Virus record (IMG/VR): IMGVR_UViG_3300045999_011399
Location: 1-25,629 of that record
DNA: 25,629 nucleotides
Source: a virus
Strand: one strand, 5' to 3'
The notes below the pieces were generated by a model. The model was not told where the DNA came from and did no database searches. It worked only from the letters and a program-made list of their open reading frames with translations. The stretch's first letter is position 1, and every line of letters begins with the position of its first letter. The position numbers and the translations under genes are program-made. Positions 8,885 to 15,294 of the stretch are shown here, one piece after another.

Positions 8885-9367
8885 ATGAACCGCGTCAGGA
8901 TCGCCCTCGCCGCGCTGTCGCTCTCGGCTTCCGGGCTGGTCGGCATCGCGGTGTTCGAGGGCTACCGCGAGACGGCCTATGTGCCGGTCGCGGGCGACGT
9001 GACGACGATCGGCTTCGGCACCACGCGGCACGCCGATGGCAGCCCGGTGCAGGTGGGCGAGCGCACCGACCCGATCCGGGCCTTGACCCGCAAGCTCGAC
9101 GACGTGCGCAGGTTCGAGGGCGCGCTCAAGACCTGCGTCACGGTGCCCTTGCACCAGCACGAGTACGACGCTTTTTTGTCCCTGGCCTACAACATCGGCC
9201 CGAGCGCCTTCTGCAGCTCGACGCTCGTGCGCAAGCTCAACACCGGGGACTATGCCGGGGCCTGCGACCAGATCCTGCGCTGGGACAAGTTCCAGGGCCG
9301 GACGCTGCGCGGGCTCACCCTGCGCCGGCAGGCGGAGCATCGCCAGTGCCTCGCGGAGGGCGCGTGA
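8885..9367 (+). CDS. Endolysin, signal-anchor-release lysozyme (GH24 type)
   Basis: The 160-residue product is of the phage lysozyme class (T4/P21 type), which cleaves glycan strands of peptidoglycan. Residues 5-22 form a weakly hydrophobic segment rich in Ala, Ser, Gly and Leu after a basic start (MNRVR). This is typical of a signal-arrest-release anchor rather than a cleaved signal peptide. The catalytic Glu is probably Glu25 in VFEGYRETAY, followed by GDVTTIGFGTT, the usual Thr/Gly-rich strand. The Asp usually 9 residues after the Glu is a Pro here; Asp38 may substitute. EYDAFLSLAYNIG and a C-terminal LRGLTLRRQAEHRQCL are family features. There are four cysteines (124, 149, 182-type spacing not checked) that may form redox-sensitive disulfides. 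The stop overlaps the spanin GTG. Confidence 0.88.
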   Translation: MNRVRIALAALSLSASGLVGIAVFEGYRETAYVPVAGDVTTIGFGTTRHADGSPVQVGERTDPIRALTRKLDDVRRFEGALKTCVTVPLHQHEYDAFLSLAYNIGPSAFCSSTLVRKLNTGDYAGACDQILRWDKFQGRTLRGLTLRRQAEHRQCLAEGA

Positions 9368-9930
9368 TCTTCCTGCAGCGCTACGCGCACACCGCCTGGG
9401 GGCTGGCGCTGCTGGTGGCGATGACGGCCTGCTTCTGGCTCTACATCGACCGGCTGCAGACCGAGCGCGAGCTGTCGTCTGCGGTGGCCGAGCTGGCCGA
9501 GGAGCGGGCCGCCCGGGACCGCGAGCGGGCCGATCTCACCGCTGCCGCCTTGCGCGAGTCCGAGCGCGCGCGGGCGATCGAGACCGAATGGAGAACCCGA
9601 CATGACGCGGCTGCCGCTGCTGCCCAGCAGCAAATCGATCGGTCGCGGGCTGACGCCCGTCTGGCTCGCGCTGCTGGTGACAGCCTGCGCAACCGGGCCG
9701 AGGTCTACGCCCGCCAGTGCCCCGGCCAAGGCGCCGCAGCCGGCGTCCGTCCCGGCGCTTCCGTCACAGGCGCGGCAGCCGGCGGCCCCGGCGCTGTGCT
9801 CGCCGACGTGCTCGGACGGCTGGAGGCGGCTGGCCGAGAGCTTGCTGCCGTGGCCGATGCCCGAGGTGCCGCCGGAACCGCCTGCGAGCGGGCCCACGAC
9901 GCGCTGAGCGGCGCCGTGCCGCCCGACTGA
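9364..9930 (+). CDS. Inner-membrane spanin (Rz-like, DUF2514-like)
   Basis: The 188-residue product starts from a GTG overlapping the endolysin stop (GTGA). It has an N-terminal membrane segment (about residues 10-27, TAWGLALLVAMTACFWLYI) followed by a long charged coiled coil. That coiled coil (ELSSAVAELAEERAARDRERADL and onward) is the topology of an i-spanin. The central AAAAAAQQQIDRSRADARLARAAGDSLRNRAE and the C-terminal GAVLADVLGRLEAAGRELAAVADARG plus ACERAYDAL-like end (ACERAHDALS) resemble the DUF2514 phage family. i-spanins join an outer-membrane lipoprotein to fuse the two membranes in the last step of lysis. A complete Rz1-type gene lies inside it in another frame, which supports the role. 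Confidence 0.83.
   Translation: MIFLQRYAHTAWGLALLVAMTACFWLYIDRLQTERELSSAVAELAEERAARDRERADLTAAALRESERARAIETEWRTRHDAAAAAAQQQIDRSRADARLARAAGDSLRNRAEVYARQCPGQGAAAGVRPGASVTGAAAGGPGAVLADVLGRLEAAGRELAAVADARGAAGTACERAHDALSGAVPPD
9602..9907 (+). CDS. Outer-membrane spanin lipoprotein (Rz1-like), nested inside Rz
   Basis: The 101-residue reading frame lies wholly inside the i-spanin gene, shifted by one base. It has a basic N-terminus, a hydrophobic stretch (PVWLALLVTAC) and a lipobox LVTAC with Cys29 as the expected lipidated residue. The mature part is very Pro-rich (PAKAPQPASVPALPSQ, PWPMPEVPPEPP), typical of Rz1 o-spanins. Because the whole gene, signal included, is embedded, this is the lambda-style nested arrangement. 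The start ATG is preceded by GGAGAACCCGAC, a plausible ribosome site. The mature protein is expected at the inner leaflet of the outer membrane, contacting the i-spanin C-terminus. Confidence 0.85.
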   Translation: MTRLPLLPSSKSIGRGLTPVWLALLVTACATGPRSTPASAPAKAPQPASVPALPSQARQPAAPALCSPTCSDGWRRLAESLLPWPMPEVPPEPPASGPTTR

Positions 9931-9955
9931 TCCCTTCCCCCAACCGGAGGCCGCC

Positions 9956-10237
9956 ATGCGCCCGTTTGCCCTTCTCTTGGCCCTCCTGCTGGCCTTGCCG
10001 GCATGGGCGGCGACGATTGCCGTGGTCCGCGCCGAAGACGGGGCGCTGCTGGCGCTCACCGACGAGCTGGGCCCATGCCTCGGCGGATCGCGGCAGGCGG
10101 TCTGGACCAGCGCCGACGGCAAGGAGCGGGTGCCGGGCTGCTGGCGGCTGTCTGGGGCGGTGGTGCAGGTCGCGTTTCTTGACGGCGATGCAGTCGAGGT
10201 GCCGGTCAGGCTGCTGCGCCGGCCAGACAACGTCTGA
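9956..10237 (+). CDS. Small secreted or periplasmic protein, unknown function
   Basis: The 93-residue product has a strong CGGAGG ribosome site 6 nt before the ATG. Residues 1-18 (RPFALLLALLLALPAWA) form a classic signal peptide with an Ala-x-Ala cleavage motif before ATIAVVRA. The mature part is about 75 residues with two cysteines (GPCLGG and VPGCWRL) that could form one disulfide in the periplasm. It has beta-type alternating sequence and no further membrane segment. It is the last gene before the terminator of the late operon and follows the spanins. That position suggests a lysis-related or superinfection-related role, but I do not recognise the family. Confidence 0.75.
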   Translation: MRPFALLLALLLALPAWAATIAVVRAEDGALLALTDELGPCLGGSRQAVWTSADGKERVPGCWRLSGAVVQVAFLDGDAVEVPVRLLRRPDNV

Positions 10238-10238
10238 T

Positions 10239-10307
10239 CCCCACAAGCGTCCCGGTCGGTGCAAGAATCGACCCGGGTACTGATGGGGAATGCTCCTTGT
10301 GACGCTT
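10239..10307 (+). other. Structured 3' region with nested and crossing inverted repeats
   Basis: Between the last late gene and the terminator the sequence has several complementary arms. CCCCA (10239-10243) matches TGGGG (10284-10288), AAGCGTC (10245-10251) matches GACGCTT (10301-10307), and GGTCG (10254-10258) matches CGACC (10269-10273). CAGAC/GTCTG (10224-10236) overlaps the preceding stop codon. The first two pairs cross, so a pseudoknot-like fold is possible. It may be a processed or protected 3' end of the late transcript, or a small RNA. Function is unknown and only the pairing is seen. Confidence 0.4.
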
Positions 10308-10334
10308 CGGGCCGCCGCGCGCGGCCCGTTTTTT
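10308..10334 (+). terminator. Intrinsic terminator of the late operon
   Basis: A perfect 8-bp GC-rich stem, CGGGCCGC (10308-10315) with GCGGCCCG (10321-10328), closes a 5-nt loop and is followed directly by six T (10329-10334). It ends the rightward tail and lysis transcript. The opposite strand lacks a T run after the stem, so it works in one direction only. The leftward operon 1 ends 12 nt beyond it at 10347. Confidence 0.92.
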
Positions 10335-10346
10335 CTGCCAAAGCAG

Positions 10347-10640
10347 TCAGGGCGTGATGCGTCTGCCGTAGATCGGAATCATCCTTGCGTGCGCGGCAGG
10401 CCGCGTCGACTTGCGCCAGTCGATCACCTGCAGGCCCAGCCGGCGGAAGACGGCGCCGATCAGGTTCGGGTGCGCGTCCACGGGCGGCGGGCAGATGGCG
10501 TGCAGGTCGTCGGCGCTGACCCGGCCGCGCTCGTCGACGAGGCGCAGCATCTCGGCGCGGGCATGGACCAGCCACGCCACGTGGCGCGCCGCCACATGGG
10601 CGATGCCCTGGTCGCGCAGGTCCTGGCCTCGGGCGCTCAT
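10347..10640 (-). CDS. Probable winged-helix phage protein, last gene of leftward operon 1
   Basis: The 97-residue product starts with MSARGQDLRDQGIAHVAARH; its ATG overlaps the upstream stop (ATGA), which fixes the start. The body looks like a winged helix-turn-helix: two helices (residues 10-35), VSADDLHAICPPPVDAHPNLIGAVFRRLGLQVID, and a wing ending in the STRPAAHARMIPIYGR motif. Small phage proteins with HPNxxGAVFR...STRPxxHAR patterns occur in replication and early regions and are usually left as hypothetical. DNA binding is inferred and the function is unknown. The frame is open 48 codons upstream, but that part is the complement of neighbouring coding sequence. Confidence 0.75.
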   Translation of the reverse strand: MSARGQDLRDQGIAHVAARHVAWLVHARAEMLRLVDERGRVSADDLHAICPPPVDAHPNLIGAVFRRLGLQVIDWRKSTRPAAHARMIPIYGRRITP

Positions 10641-10885
10641 GCCGGCACCCCGAGCACGGCGAGCTTGGCCCGGGCGGCGCGGATGCTGGCCTGCCGCCAG
10701 TCGCGGGCGAAGGGCCGCTCCTGGCGCTCGCCGTCGTGCCACGTGTCGCCACAGCCGGCGCAGGTGACGGTGGCGCCGTACCACTCGAAATAGGCCGCGT
10801 GCGCCCGGCGCGGGCGCTCACAGGTCGGGCAGTCGATGACGGCGCAGCGCTCGTCGAGCGGGGCCGGGGCGTGGATGTGGATCAC
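10637..10885 (-). CDS. Small zinc-ribbon-like protein
   Basis: The 82-residue product starts at a GTG that overlaps the upstream stop as GTGA, with an AGGAGG site 7 nt before it. Cys pairs CPTC (about residues 20-23) and CAGC (about 41-44) are spaced as in a zinc ribbon; CAVIDC adds another cysteine. After them the protein is basic and helical (FARDWRQASIRAARAKLAVLG). This suggests a small nucleic-acid- or protein-binding adaptor of the early region. No specific family is recognised. It is part of the tightly overlapped leftward operon 1. Confidence 0.75.
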   Translation of the reverse strand: MIHIHAPAPLDERCAVIDCPTCERPRRAHAAYFEWYGATVTCAGCGDTWHDGERQERPFARDWRQASIRAARAKLAVLGVPA

Positions 10886-11478
10886 CGGTAGAGCCTCCTG
10901 AAAGCGTCGACGTCGCGCTGCTCGACGAAGACCTCGGCCTCGCCCAGTTCCCAGCGCACGGTGCCGAGCAGGCCCGGCAGGTGGAAGTATGCGGCCGGGA
11001 CGGTGTCGCCCCGGGCGTAGATGTGGCAGGGGTGGATCGACTGCGCCATGGGCCAGCGGGCGGCCACGGCGTCGATGACGGCGGCCTTGTGCGCGGCCCT
11101 GGCGCGGGCTTGCGCGTCCTCCTGGGCCATGCAGGCGATGCTGCAGAACACCCGGCGGCCGCGCTCGAAGAAGCCGAAGCCGGCCGGGTCCATCGGGTGG
11201 CCGTCCGCGTCCAGCCGGTCCTCGTGCGGCTCCTCGCGCTCGACCCGGTGGCCGCAGTGGCCGCACTCGAACCACCAGCCAAACTCGTAGAGCGCCCGCT
11301 GCGGCACCGGGCCCGGGGCGTAGCCGTCGAACTGCGGGGCGCGGACGCAGGTCACGCCCTCCCAGTCGGCGCCGAGCTTCGACGCGCCGGCCCTGCGCGC
11401 CGGGGCGTTCGACACCGCGAAGACGACGTGGGCCTGCTCGTCGTCGCTCACCGTGTAGGCCTTGAGAGGCTTGCTCAT
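10882..11478 (-). CDS. Conserved phage protein with Cys4-type zinc finger
   Basis: The 198-residue product starts with MSKPLKAYTVSDDEQAHVVFAV; the ATG overlaps the stop of the upstream microprotein (ATGA), and a GGGAGA site precedes it. A beta-rich N-terminus with WEGVTCVRAPQFDGYAPG leads into WWFECGHCGHRVE (CxxC) and later VFCSIACM (CxxxC). These together make a probable four-Cys zinc site. A helical Ala/Arg-rich middle and a C-terminal alpha-beta part follow. I have the impression of similar hypothetical proteins in the early regions of phages of GC-rich Gram-negative bacteria, but I cannot name a function. The longer open frame upstream overlaps other genes and is not used. Confidence 0.75.
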   Translation of the reverse strand: MSKPLKAYTVSDDEQAHVVFAVSNAPARRAGASKLGADWEGVTCVRAPQFDGYAPGPVPQRALYEFGWWFECGHCGHRVEREEPHEDRLDADGHPMDPAGFGFFERGRRVFCSIACMAQEDAQARARAAHKAAVIDAVAARWPMAQSIHPCHIYARGDTVPAAYFHLPGLLGTVRWELGEAEVFVEQRDVDAFRRLYR

Positions 11479-11564
11479 GTCGGATCTCTCCCGAAAATTT
11501 CCCAGCAGCGACGGCAGATGATCCAGCCGCGCATGGCGGGCCGGCTGCAGTGCTCGCACTTCAT
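11475..11564 (-). CDS. 29-residue zinc-knuckle-like microprotein
   Basis: This reading frame is easily missed because of its length. It begins MKCEHCSRPAMRGW and contains two CxxC pairs (Cys3/Cys6 and Cys17/Cys20), enough for a complete small zinc knuckle. It is coupled at both ends: its ATG overlaps the stop of the upstream gene and its TGA overlaps the start of the downstream gene, each as ATGA. A GAGG sequence lies about 9-10 nt upstream. The double overlap and the Cys spacing support a real gene. The function is unknown; a protein- or RNA-binding role is a guess. Confidence 0.7.
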   Translation of the reverse strand: MKCEHCSRPAMRGWIICRRCWEIFGRDPT

Positions 11565-12244
11565 GGCTGTCTTGCCTCGCTGTCGACGCGCTGGAACTCC
11601 ACGACCCATACCCACGGGTTGGAGGCCCAGGAGCCGGGGCCGTAGATCGACCGCCAGAGGTCGCTGTACTCGTGCACCGGGTCAACGTCTGGCGAGTGTT
11701 CGATGCCTTCGGCCCAGAAGTCCGCCGCGCTGACATCCTGCAGCCGCTCGACGCGCACGCCGGTCACTTCCAGCGTGATGCGGCTGGCCCAGCGGGGCAT
11801 GTGGATTGGCGGGCGCAGCTTGCCGACCCACTCGGGATGCTCCCGCGGCGCGCAGTCTGAGGACTGCCATTCGCCCGCGCTCCACGGGCTGTTGCAGGCG
11901 TAGCCGCCGGCCTCGTACTCGACGGTCATGGAGCGCGGCGACAGGTCGCTGGGCTTGGTGCCGTCGTGCTTGCGGCCCACTCGCCACGCCTCCCGCACCC
12001 ACAGACGGTCGCCGGGCCGGCCGTAGCGGCAGGCCACCCGATGGGCGGCGCGCAAGTGCGGCAAGGATCCGGCCCCCCAGGTGGCTTTTCCCTCGTCGGC
12101 CCGCTGCGTGCTGGCCACGCACCAACCCGCCCAGGCGTGCCCGGCCGGCGGCTGCGGCTGCACCACCCGCCGCGTCTGCATCTTCGTCCCGGCCAGGATC
12201 GCACGCACCATGGGCCCGCTGAAGATGATGGGCCGCTCAGGCAT
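11561..12244 (-). CDS. ASCH-like conserved phage protein
   Basis: The 227-residue product belongs to a common phage family often labelled only as a hypothetical or 'morphogenetic' protein. Its features are the N-terminal ERPIIFSGPMVRAILAGTKMQTRRV, then YGRPGDRLWVREAWR, IHMPRWASRITLEVTGVRVERLQDVS, and the C-terminal GPGSWASNPWVWVVEFQRV. The pattern of G-x-K-x-Q-T-R-R and PGDxLWVRE is that of an ASCH-like (PUA-related) fold, which suggests RNA or modified-nucleotide binding. The exact role in phages is not known to me. The start overlaps the upstream gene by 8 nt and the stop overlaps the microprotein start (ATGA). Confidence 0.85.
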   Translation of the reverse strand: MPERPIIFSGPMVRAILAGTKMQTRRVVQPQPPAGHAWAGWCVASTQRADEGKATWGAGSLPHLRAAHRVACRYGRPGDRLWVREAWRVGRKHDGTKPSDLSPRSMTVEYEAGGYACNSPWSAGEWQSSDCAPREHPEWVGKLRPPIHMPRWASRITLEVTGVRVERLQDVSAADFWAEGIEHSPDVDPVHEYSDLWRSIYGPGSWASNPWVWVVEFQRVDSEARQP

Positions 12245-12452
12245 GGCGCGGCTCCTTGGGCGGGTGGCAGTGCAGGTGCTCGGCCGTGAACTGCTTGGAG
12301 ATCGCCACGAAGAGGCTGATCGAGGACGGCAGGGTCGGCTTGTAGGTGATCCCGCAGTGATCGCAGCGGAACTCCTGGCTCACGAGGTCCATGACGACGT
12401 GGTCGCTGCTCGGCCGGCGGCGCGCGGGCGCGCTGGTGGATGGCCCGGTCAT
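12237..12452 (-). CDS. Small CxxC/HxHC zinc-binding-like protein
   Basis: The 71-residue product starts with an ATG that overlaps the stop of the XRE-type gene (ATGA). After a Ser/Arg-rich N-terminus it has FRCDHCGITYKP (CxxC at about residues 30-33) and a helix (SSISLFVAISKQFTAEH). It ends with HLHCHPP, so Cys-Cys-His-His/Cys ligands are available for one zinc ion. Similar short proteins with CxxCG and a C-terminal H-x-x-C occur in phage early operons. Function is unknown. An alternative internal ATG (VVMDLV) would give about 51 residues and keep the zinc site. Confidence 0.75.
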   Translation of the reverse strand: MTGPSTSAPARRRPSSDHVVMDLVSQEFRCDHCGITYKPTLPSSISLFVAISKQFTAEHLHCHPPKEPRHA

Positions 12453-12712
12453 GCGGCGTCCTCCTGGCGCGGCGGCAGCAGCTCGGCCGCGTCGACGCCC
12501 ATGATGCCGGCGGCCTGGACCACCTGATCGAGGCGCAGCATGCGGGCCCCGGCCTCGTGCCAGCGCACGGTGTTGAGCGAGCAGCCCAGGGCGTCCGCCA
12601 GGGGCCGCAGGTAGACCTTCTGGCGCCGCCGGACCTCGCGGAAGCGAGAGCCCAGGGCCGCGTTCTCCGGGCTCGTGGCCAGCGGGATGGTGGCGCTGCG
12701 ATCATCCGCCAT
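12449..12712 (-). CDS. XRE-family helix-turn-helix regulator
   Basis: The 87-residue product starts with MADDRSATIPLATSPENAAL and overlaps the end of the upstream recombination gene by 11 nt. The core FREVRRRQKVYLRPLADALGCSLNTVRWHEAGARMLRLDQVVQAAGIMGVDAAELLP is a compact XRE/Cro-type helix-turn-helix (about residues 22-78). LADALGCSLNTVRWHEAG is the helix 2-3 region. There is no C-terminal cleavage or oligomerisation domain, so it resembles Cro rather than CI. It is the only XRE-type protein I see in the window. It is therefore the simplest candidate to bind the palindromes at the three leftward promoters, including its own operon's promoter; this is an inference. Confidence 0.85.
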   Translation of the reverse strand: MADDRSATIPLATSPENAALGSRFREVRRRQKVYLRPLADALGCSLNTVRWHEAGARMLRLDQVVQAAGIMGVDAAELLPPRQEDAA

Positions 12713-13847
12713 AGGGCACCCCGGCCTGTTCCATGAGCTGCTTGACGGCGGTCGCGTACTTGGGCGTGTGCGCGGCGATCGCCTGCAGGATCTCGGCATT
12801 GGCGGCGACAAAGGCCGGCCGGACCGCCTGCGGCATGCTCGGCAGGTTCATCCCGATCCACTTCCACGCCGCCATCCAGTTCTTGCCTTCGGCCCAGGCC
12901 AGCATGGCCTCCTCGGGGATCTCGGGCACGGCCGGGCCGTCCTGCACCTCGCCGGTCTCGGGATCGACCGCCCGGGCGGATGCTGGTGTGGGCGGCGCCT
13001 TGCCGCCGGCGAAGGCGTCGAGCGACTTGGCGGCGCTCTTGGGGGCCGGGGTCGGGGCCGCCGTCTCGTCGTCGGCCTCGAACCACTCGGCCGGCGTGCT
13101 CATGCCGTCGCGCAAGCTGGCGTAGATCTTCTTCAGGCTCACCACCTGGGCGGGCTGGATCGCGTCGAGCCGGCGCTGGATCCGCTTCTCGATCTGGGTC
13201 TTGGTGACGGCGAAGGCGGCGAAGGCTTCGAGCATCTTGGCCATGGCCTCGGGGCTCGTGTCGGCCTTGGTGCGCAGCGTGGCCTCGGCCTGCGCCATGG
13301 CGGCCTCGATGACGTCGCCCGGGATGATCGCCAGGATGCAGGCGCGGACCCGGCGCTGCGCCTGATTCGCCACCAGCTCGTAGATGTCGCGCTCGTCGGT
13401 GATCGGGTAGCCGCCCTTCTTGGTGTCGCGCCAGTGGCGGACCCGGAAGTGCGCCGGCCGGCGGGTCATGCTCTGCATGTCCCAGGCGTAGGCCTCGACC
13501 TCGGAGTAGCCGGCGCCGTCGGGGCCGACGCCGCGGCCGATCTCGCGGAAGCCGAATTCGATGTTGCCCCAGAGCTGGGCGATGGCCTCGGCCGAGCGGA
13601 TCGACGGCCCGTCGACGTCCGAGCCGCCGCGGCTGTACTGGTACTTGGCCACCTCGCAGAGCGACGGCCGGGTGAAGGCGTTCAGGATCTTGTCGACGGC
13701 CAGCCGCTCGTCGCGGGGAAACTTCTTGGCGATCACCAGCATCGCCTGCACCTCGGCGATGACGCGCTGCTCGCCGGCCTGGGCCAGGGCCCCGGTCTGC
13801 TGCTTGGCGGCCGGTGCCGCGAAGGGGTTGGAAACGAGGTCGTTCAT
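12702..13847 (-). CDS. Putative phage single-strand annealing recombinase
   Basis: The 381-residue product lies directly behind the lambda-Exo-like nuclease. Its N-terminal two thirds match in feel a phage family with Q-R-x-IAEVQAMLVIAKKFPRDE, FTRPSLCEVAKYQYSRGGSDVDGPSIRSAEAIAQLWGNIEFG, ANQAQRRVRACILAIIPGDVIEAA and VTKTQIEKRIQRRLDAI. The pairing with an exonuclease and the conserved basic core suggest a RecT/Erf-like or related annealing protein that promotes strand annealing during replication and recombination. The middle (about residues 255-300) is a Pro/Ala linker, and the C-terminus may bind SSB or replication partners. Assignment is by context and recalled motifs, not by search. The GGAGG site before the ATG lies inside the end of the exonuclease gene. 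Confidence 0.75.
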   Translation of the reverse strand: MNDLVSNPFAAPAAKQQTGALAQAGEQRVIAEVQAMLVIAKKFPRDERLAVDKILNAFTRPSLCEVAKYQYSRGGSDVDGPSIRSAEAIAQLWGNIEFGFREIGRGVGPDGAGYSEVEAYAWDMQSMTRRPAHFRVRHWRDTKKGGYPITDERDIYELVANQAQRRVRACILAIIPGDVIEAAMAQAEATLRTKADTSPEAMAKMLEAFAAFAVTKTQIEKRIQRRLDAIQPAQVVSLKKIYASLRDGMSTPAEWFEADDETAAPTPAPKSAAKSLDAFAGGKAPPTPASARAVDPETGEVQDGPAVPEIPEEAMLAWAEGKNWMAAWKWIGMNLPSMPQAVRPAFVAANAEILQAIAAHTPKYATAVKQLMEQAGVPYGG

Positions 13848-13850
13848 GGG

Positions 13851-14870
13851 TCAGTCCTCCAAGGGGGTCACGGTGAGAGCGGCGCGGTAGGTGCTGGCGT
13901 CCTGCCAGCGTGCGGGTATCTGCTTGGCCGGGCGCTCGATGACCGGCCAGGAGATCTTGAAGCCCGAGGCGCGCGCCCGTGGGCTGTCGCCCATGAGGGC
14001 GGCAATCCGCGCCTTGGTGTTGTCGGTGAAGGCCTCGACGCGGGCGAGGTGACGCTTGCGGCGCAGGTACTGCCGGCAGAGCATCGGCAGGGTGTTGTCG
14101 CCGCGCAGGTCCATCCCGGGATCCTTGGCGCCGATCTTCTGGCCGAAGCGGTACTGCTCGGCAATGGCGTCGTAGTCGGCCACCAGTGCCGGTGGCTCGC
14201 CGGCCTGCACGCCCTTCCAGAAGGCCTCGATCGCGTCCTGGATCTTGTCCTGGGTCGGGCCGTGGCGCTCGATCCGGCCGCGCTTGAGCTCGTTGCCGCC
14301 GACGCAGGCCACGACCCAGCCGTGGTCGGCATCGGAGACGCCGATCTGCGCCTGGAGCTGCAGCATGTACTTGATCGGGGGGACGAGGATCTCCTCGCCG
14401 TCGGCGACCCAGTCGCGGCGGAAGATCGAGAAGTCGATGTTCTTGAACTCGACCGGCGGCATGCCGGGCTGGTGGACCTCGTAGTCGAGCGAGCAGCCCC
14501 AGCCCTTGACCGTGGCGTGGGTCAGGTAGCGCCGGACCTTGCGGAGCTTCCAGCCGTCCCACTTCGAGGACGCCCAGGCCGCAAGCGCCGGCTCGATGAA
14601 CTTGCCGGCGTCGACACGCTCGACCCCGTCCAGGCTCTCGGGCTTGACCATGCCCGACTTCTCCAGCCAGAGCCGGTAGCCGCTCTTGAAGCTGGACAGG
14701 CACTCCAGGATGACTGCGCCCTCGGGCGGGGTCTCGTACAGGTGAAAGACGCGCTCCTCACCGGTGGGGAGTGCCCAGAGATAGAACAGCGAGGCGACCT
14801 CGCTGCCGCCGACGTTCTGCTCGCGCAAGGCAAGCCACTCGGCTTCGGATTCAAAATGGATCGATGGCAT
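13851..14870 (-). CDS. YqaJ / lambda-Exo-like recombination exonuclease
   Basis: The 339-residue product shows the YqaJ viral recombinase pattern of the PD-(D/E)xK nucleases. R16-x-x-NVGGSE (residues 16-24) is the entry motif, GKFIEP with Glu93 follows, and the catalytic centre is Asp129 in CSLDYEV and Glu141-Phe-Lys143 in VEFKN. QLQAQIG follows at about residues 166-172. Such enzymes resect DNA ends to give 3' overhangs for an annealing protein, here encoded next. The start ATG has an AGGAG site 8 nt upstream and is the first gene after the 14898-14926 promoter. It is therefore the promoter-proximal gene of leftward operon 1. Confidence 0.88.
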   Translation of the reverse strand: MPSIHFESEAEWLALREQNVGGSEVASLFYLWALPTGEERVFHLYETPPEGAVILECLSSFKSGYRLWLEKSGMVKPESLDGVERVDAGKFIEPALAAWASSKWDGWKLRKVRRYLTHATVKGWGCSLDYEVHQPGMPPVEFKNIDFSIFRRDWVADGEEILVPPIKYMLQLQAQIGVSDADHGWVVACVGGNELKRGRIERHGPTQDKIQDAIEAFWKGVQAGEPPALVADYDAIAEQYRFGQKIGAKDPGMDLRGDNTLPMLCRQYLRRKRHLARVEAFTDNTKARIAALMGDSPRARASGFKISWPVIERPAKQIPARWQDASTYRAALTVTPLED

Positions 14871-14897
14871 GTGCCGGGCTCCTGTTGTTGAAGCCCA

Positions 14898-14926
14898 ACT
14901 GTGTCACGCTGATGATACTTGGTCAA
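14898..14926 (-). promoter_or_regulatory. Promoter of leftward operon 1 with operator-like 16-mer (site 1)
   Basis: Read on the minus strand: TTGACC (-35, 14921-14926), 17 nt, CACAGT (-10 position, 14898-14903). The 16-mer TATCATCAGCGTGACA (14902-14917) fills the spacer and ends in the -10. Its outer arms TATCA/TGACA are complementary with one mismatch. The spacing to the exonuclease ATG at 14870 leaves a short leader with an AGGAG site. The -10 is weak (3 of 6), so the assignment depends on the similarity with sites 2 and 3. Confidence 0.5.
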
Positions 14927-14943
14927 CTTTTGGATCCGTCGGA

Positions 14944-15294
14944 ATGAAGCCGATCCGTTTGCATGCTGGAGCGAAAGGAAACAAGTTCGGCGCTGTGTCC
15001 GTCGTCGTCGATGGCCTGCGTTTCGATTCAAAGCGCGAGGCGGCGAGGTGGGGCGAGCTGCGCATACTGGAGCGTGCCGGGCTCATCTCCGGCCTGGAGC
15101 GGCAGGTGCGGTTCCCGATGGTCATAGCCGGCCAGCTCGTTTGCACATACGTCGCCGACTTCAGATACATGGACCGCGGATCCCAGGTCGTTGAGGACTT
15201 GAAGTCGCCGATCACGCGAAAGCAGGCCGACTACCGCATCAAGGTGAAGCTGCTCCGAGCGCTGCACGGCGTAGAGATTCGAGAGACTTCCTGA
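14944..15294 (+). CDS. DUF1064-type putative nuclease
   Basis: The 116-residue product begins MKPIRLHAGAKGNKFGAV and contains FDSKREAARWGEL, a conserved opening of the DUF1064 phage family. QVRFPMVI, YVADFRYMDRGSQVVEDLKS and KQADYRIKVKLLRALHG follow. The D-F-x-Y ... V-E-D-L-K order is that of a small PD-(D/E)xK nuclease (Asp in ADF; Asp/Glu and Lys in EDLK). Its partner in phages is usually the replication module, which begins next. A role in resolving DNA branches is possible but unproven. The frame is open upstream to 14869, but that overlaps the promoter, and the family N-terminus is at 14944. GC is lower than in neighbouring genes. Confidence 0.82.
   Translation: MKPIRLHAGAKGNKFGAVSVVVDGLRFDSKREAARWGELRILERAGLISGLERQVRFPMVIAGQLVCTYVADFRYMDRGSQVVEDLKSPITRKQADYRIKVKLLRALHGVEIRETS

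Noticed and set aside
8885-8960. Cleaved signal peptide on the endolysin
   Set aside because: No Ala-x-Ala cleavage motif before the catalytic region; the weakly hydrophobic Ala/Ser/Gly segment fits a signal-arrest-release anchor better.
11926-14703. 925-codon minus frame and the opposite 738-codon plus frame (12675-14891)
   Set aside because: They overlap several recognised genes (exonuclease, annealing protein, XRE protein) and have low-complexity composition typical of wrong frames.
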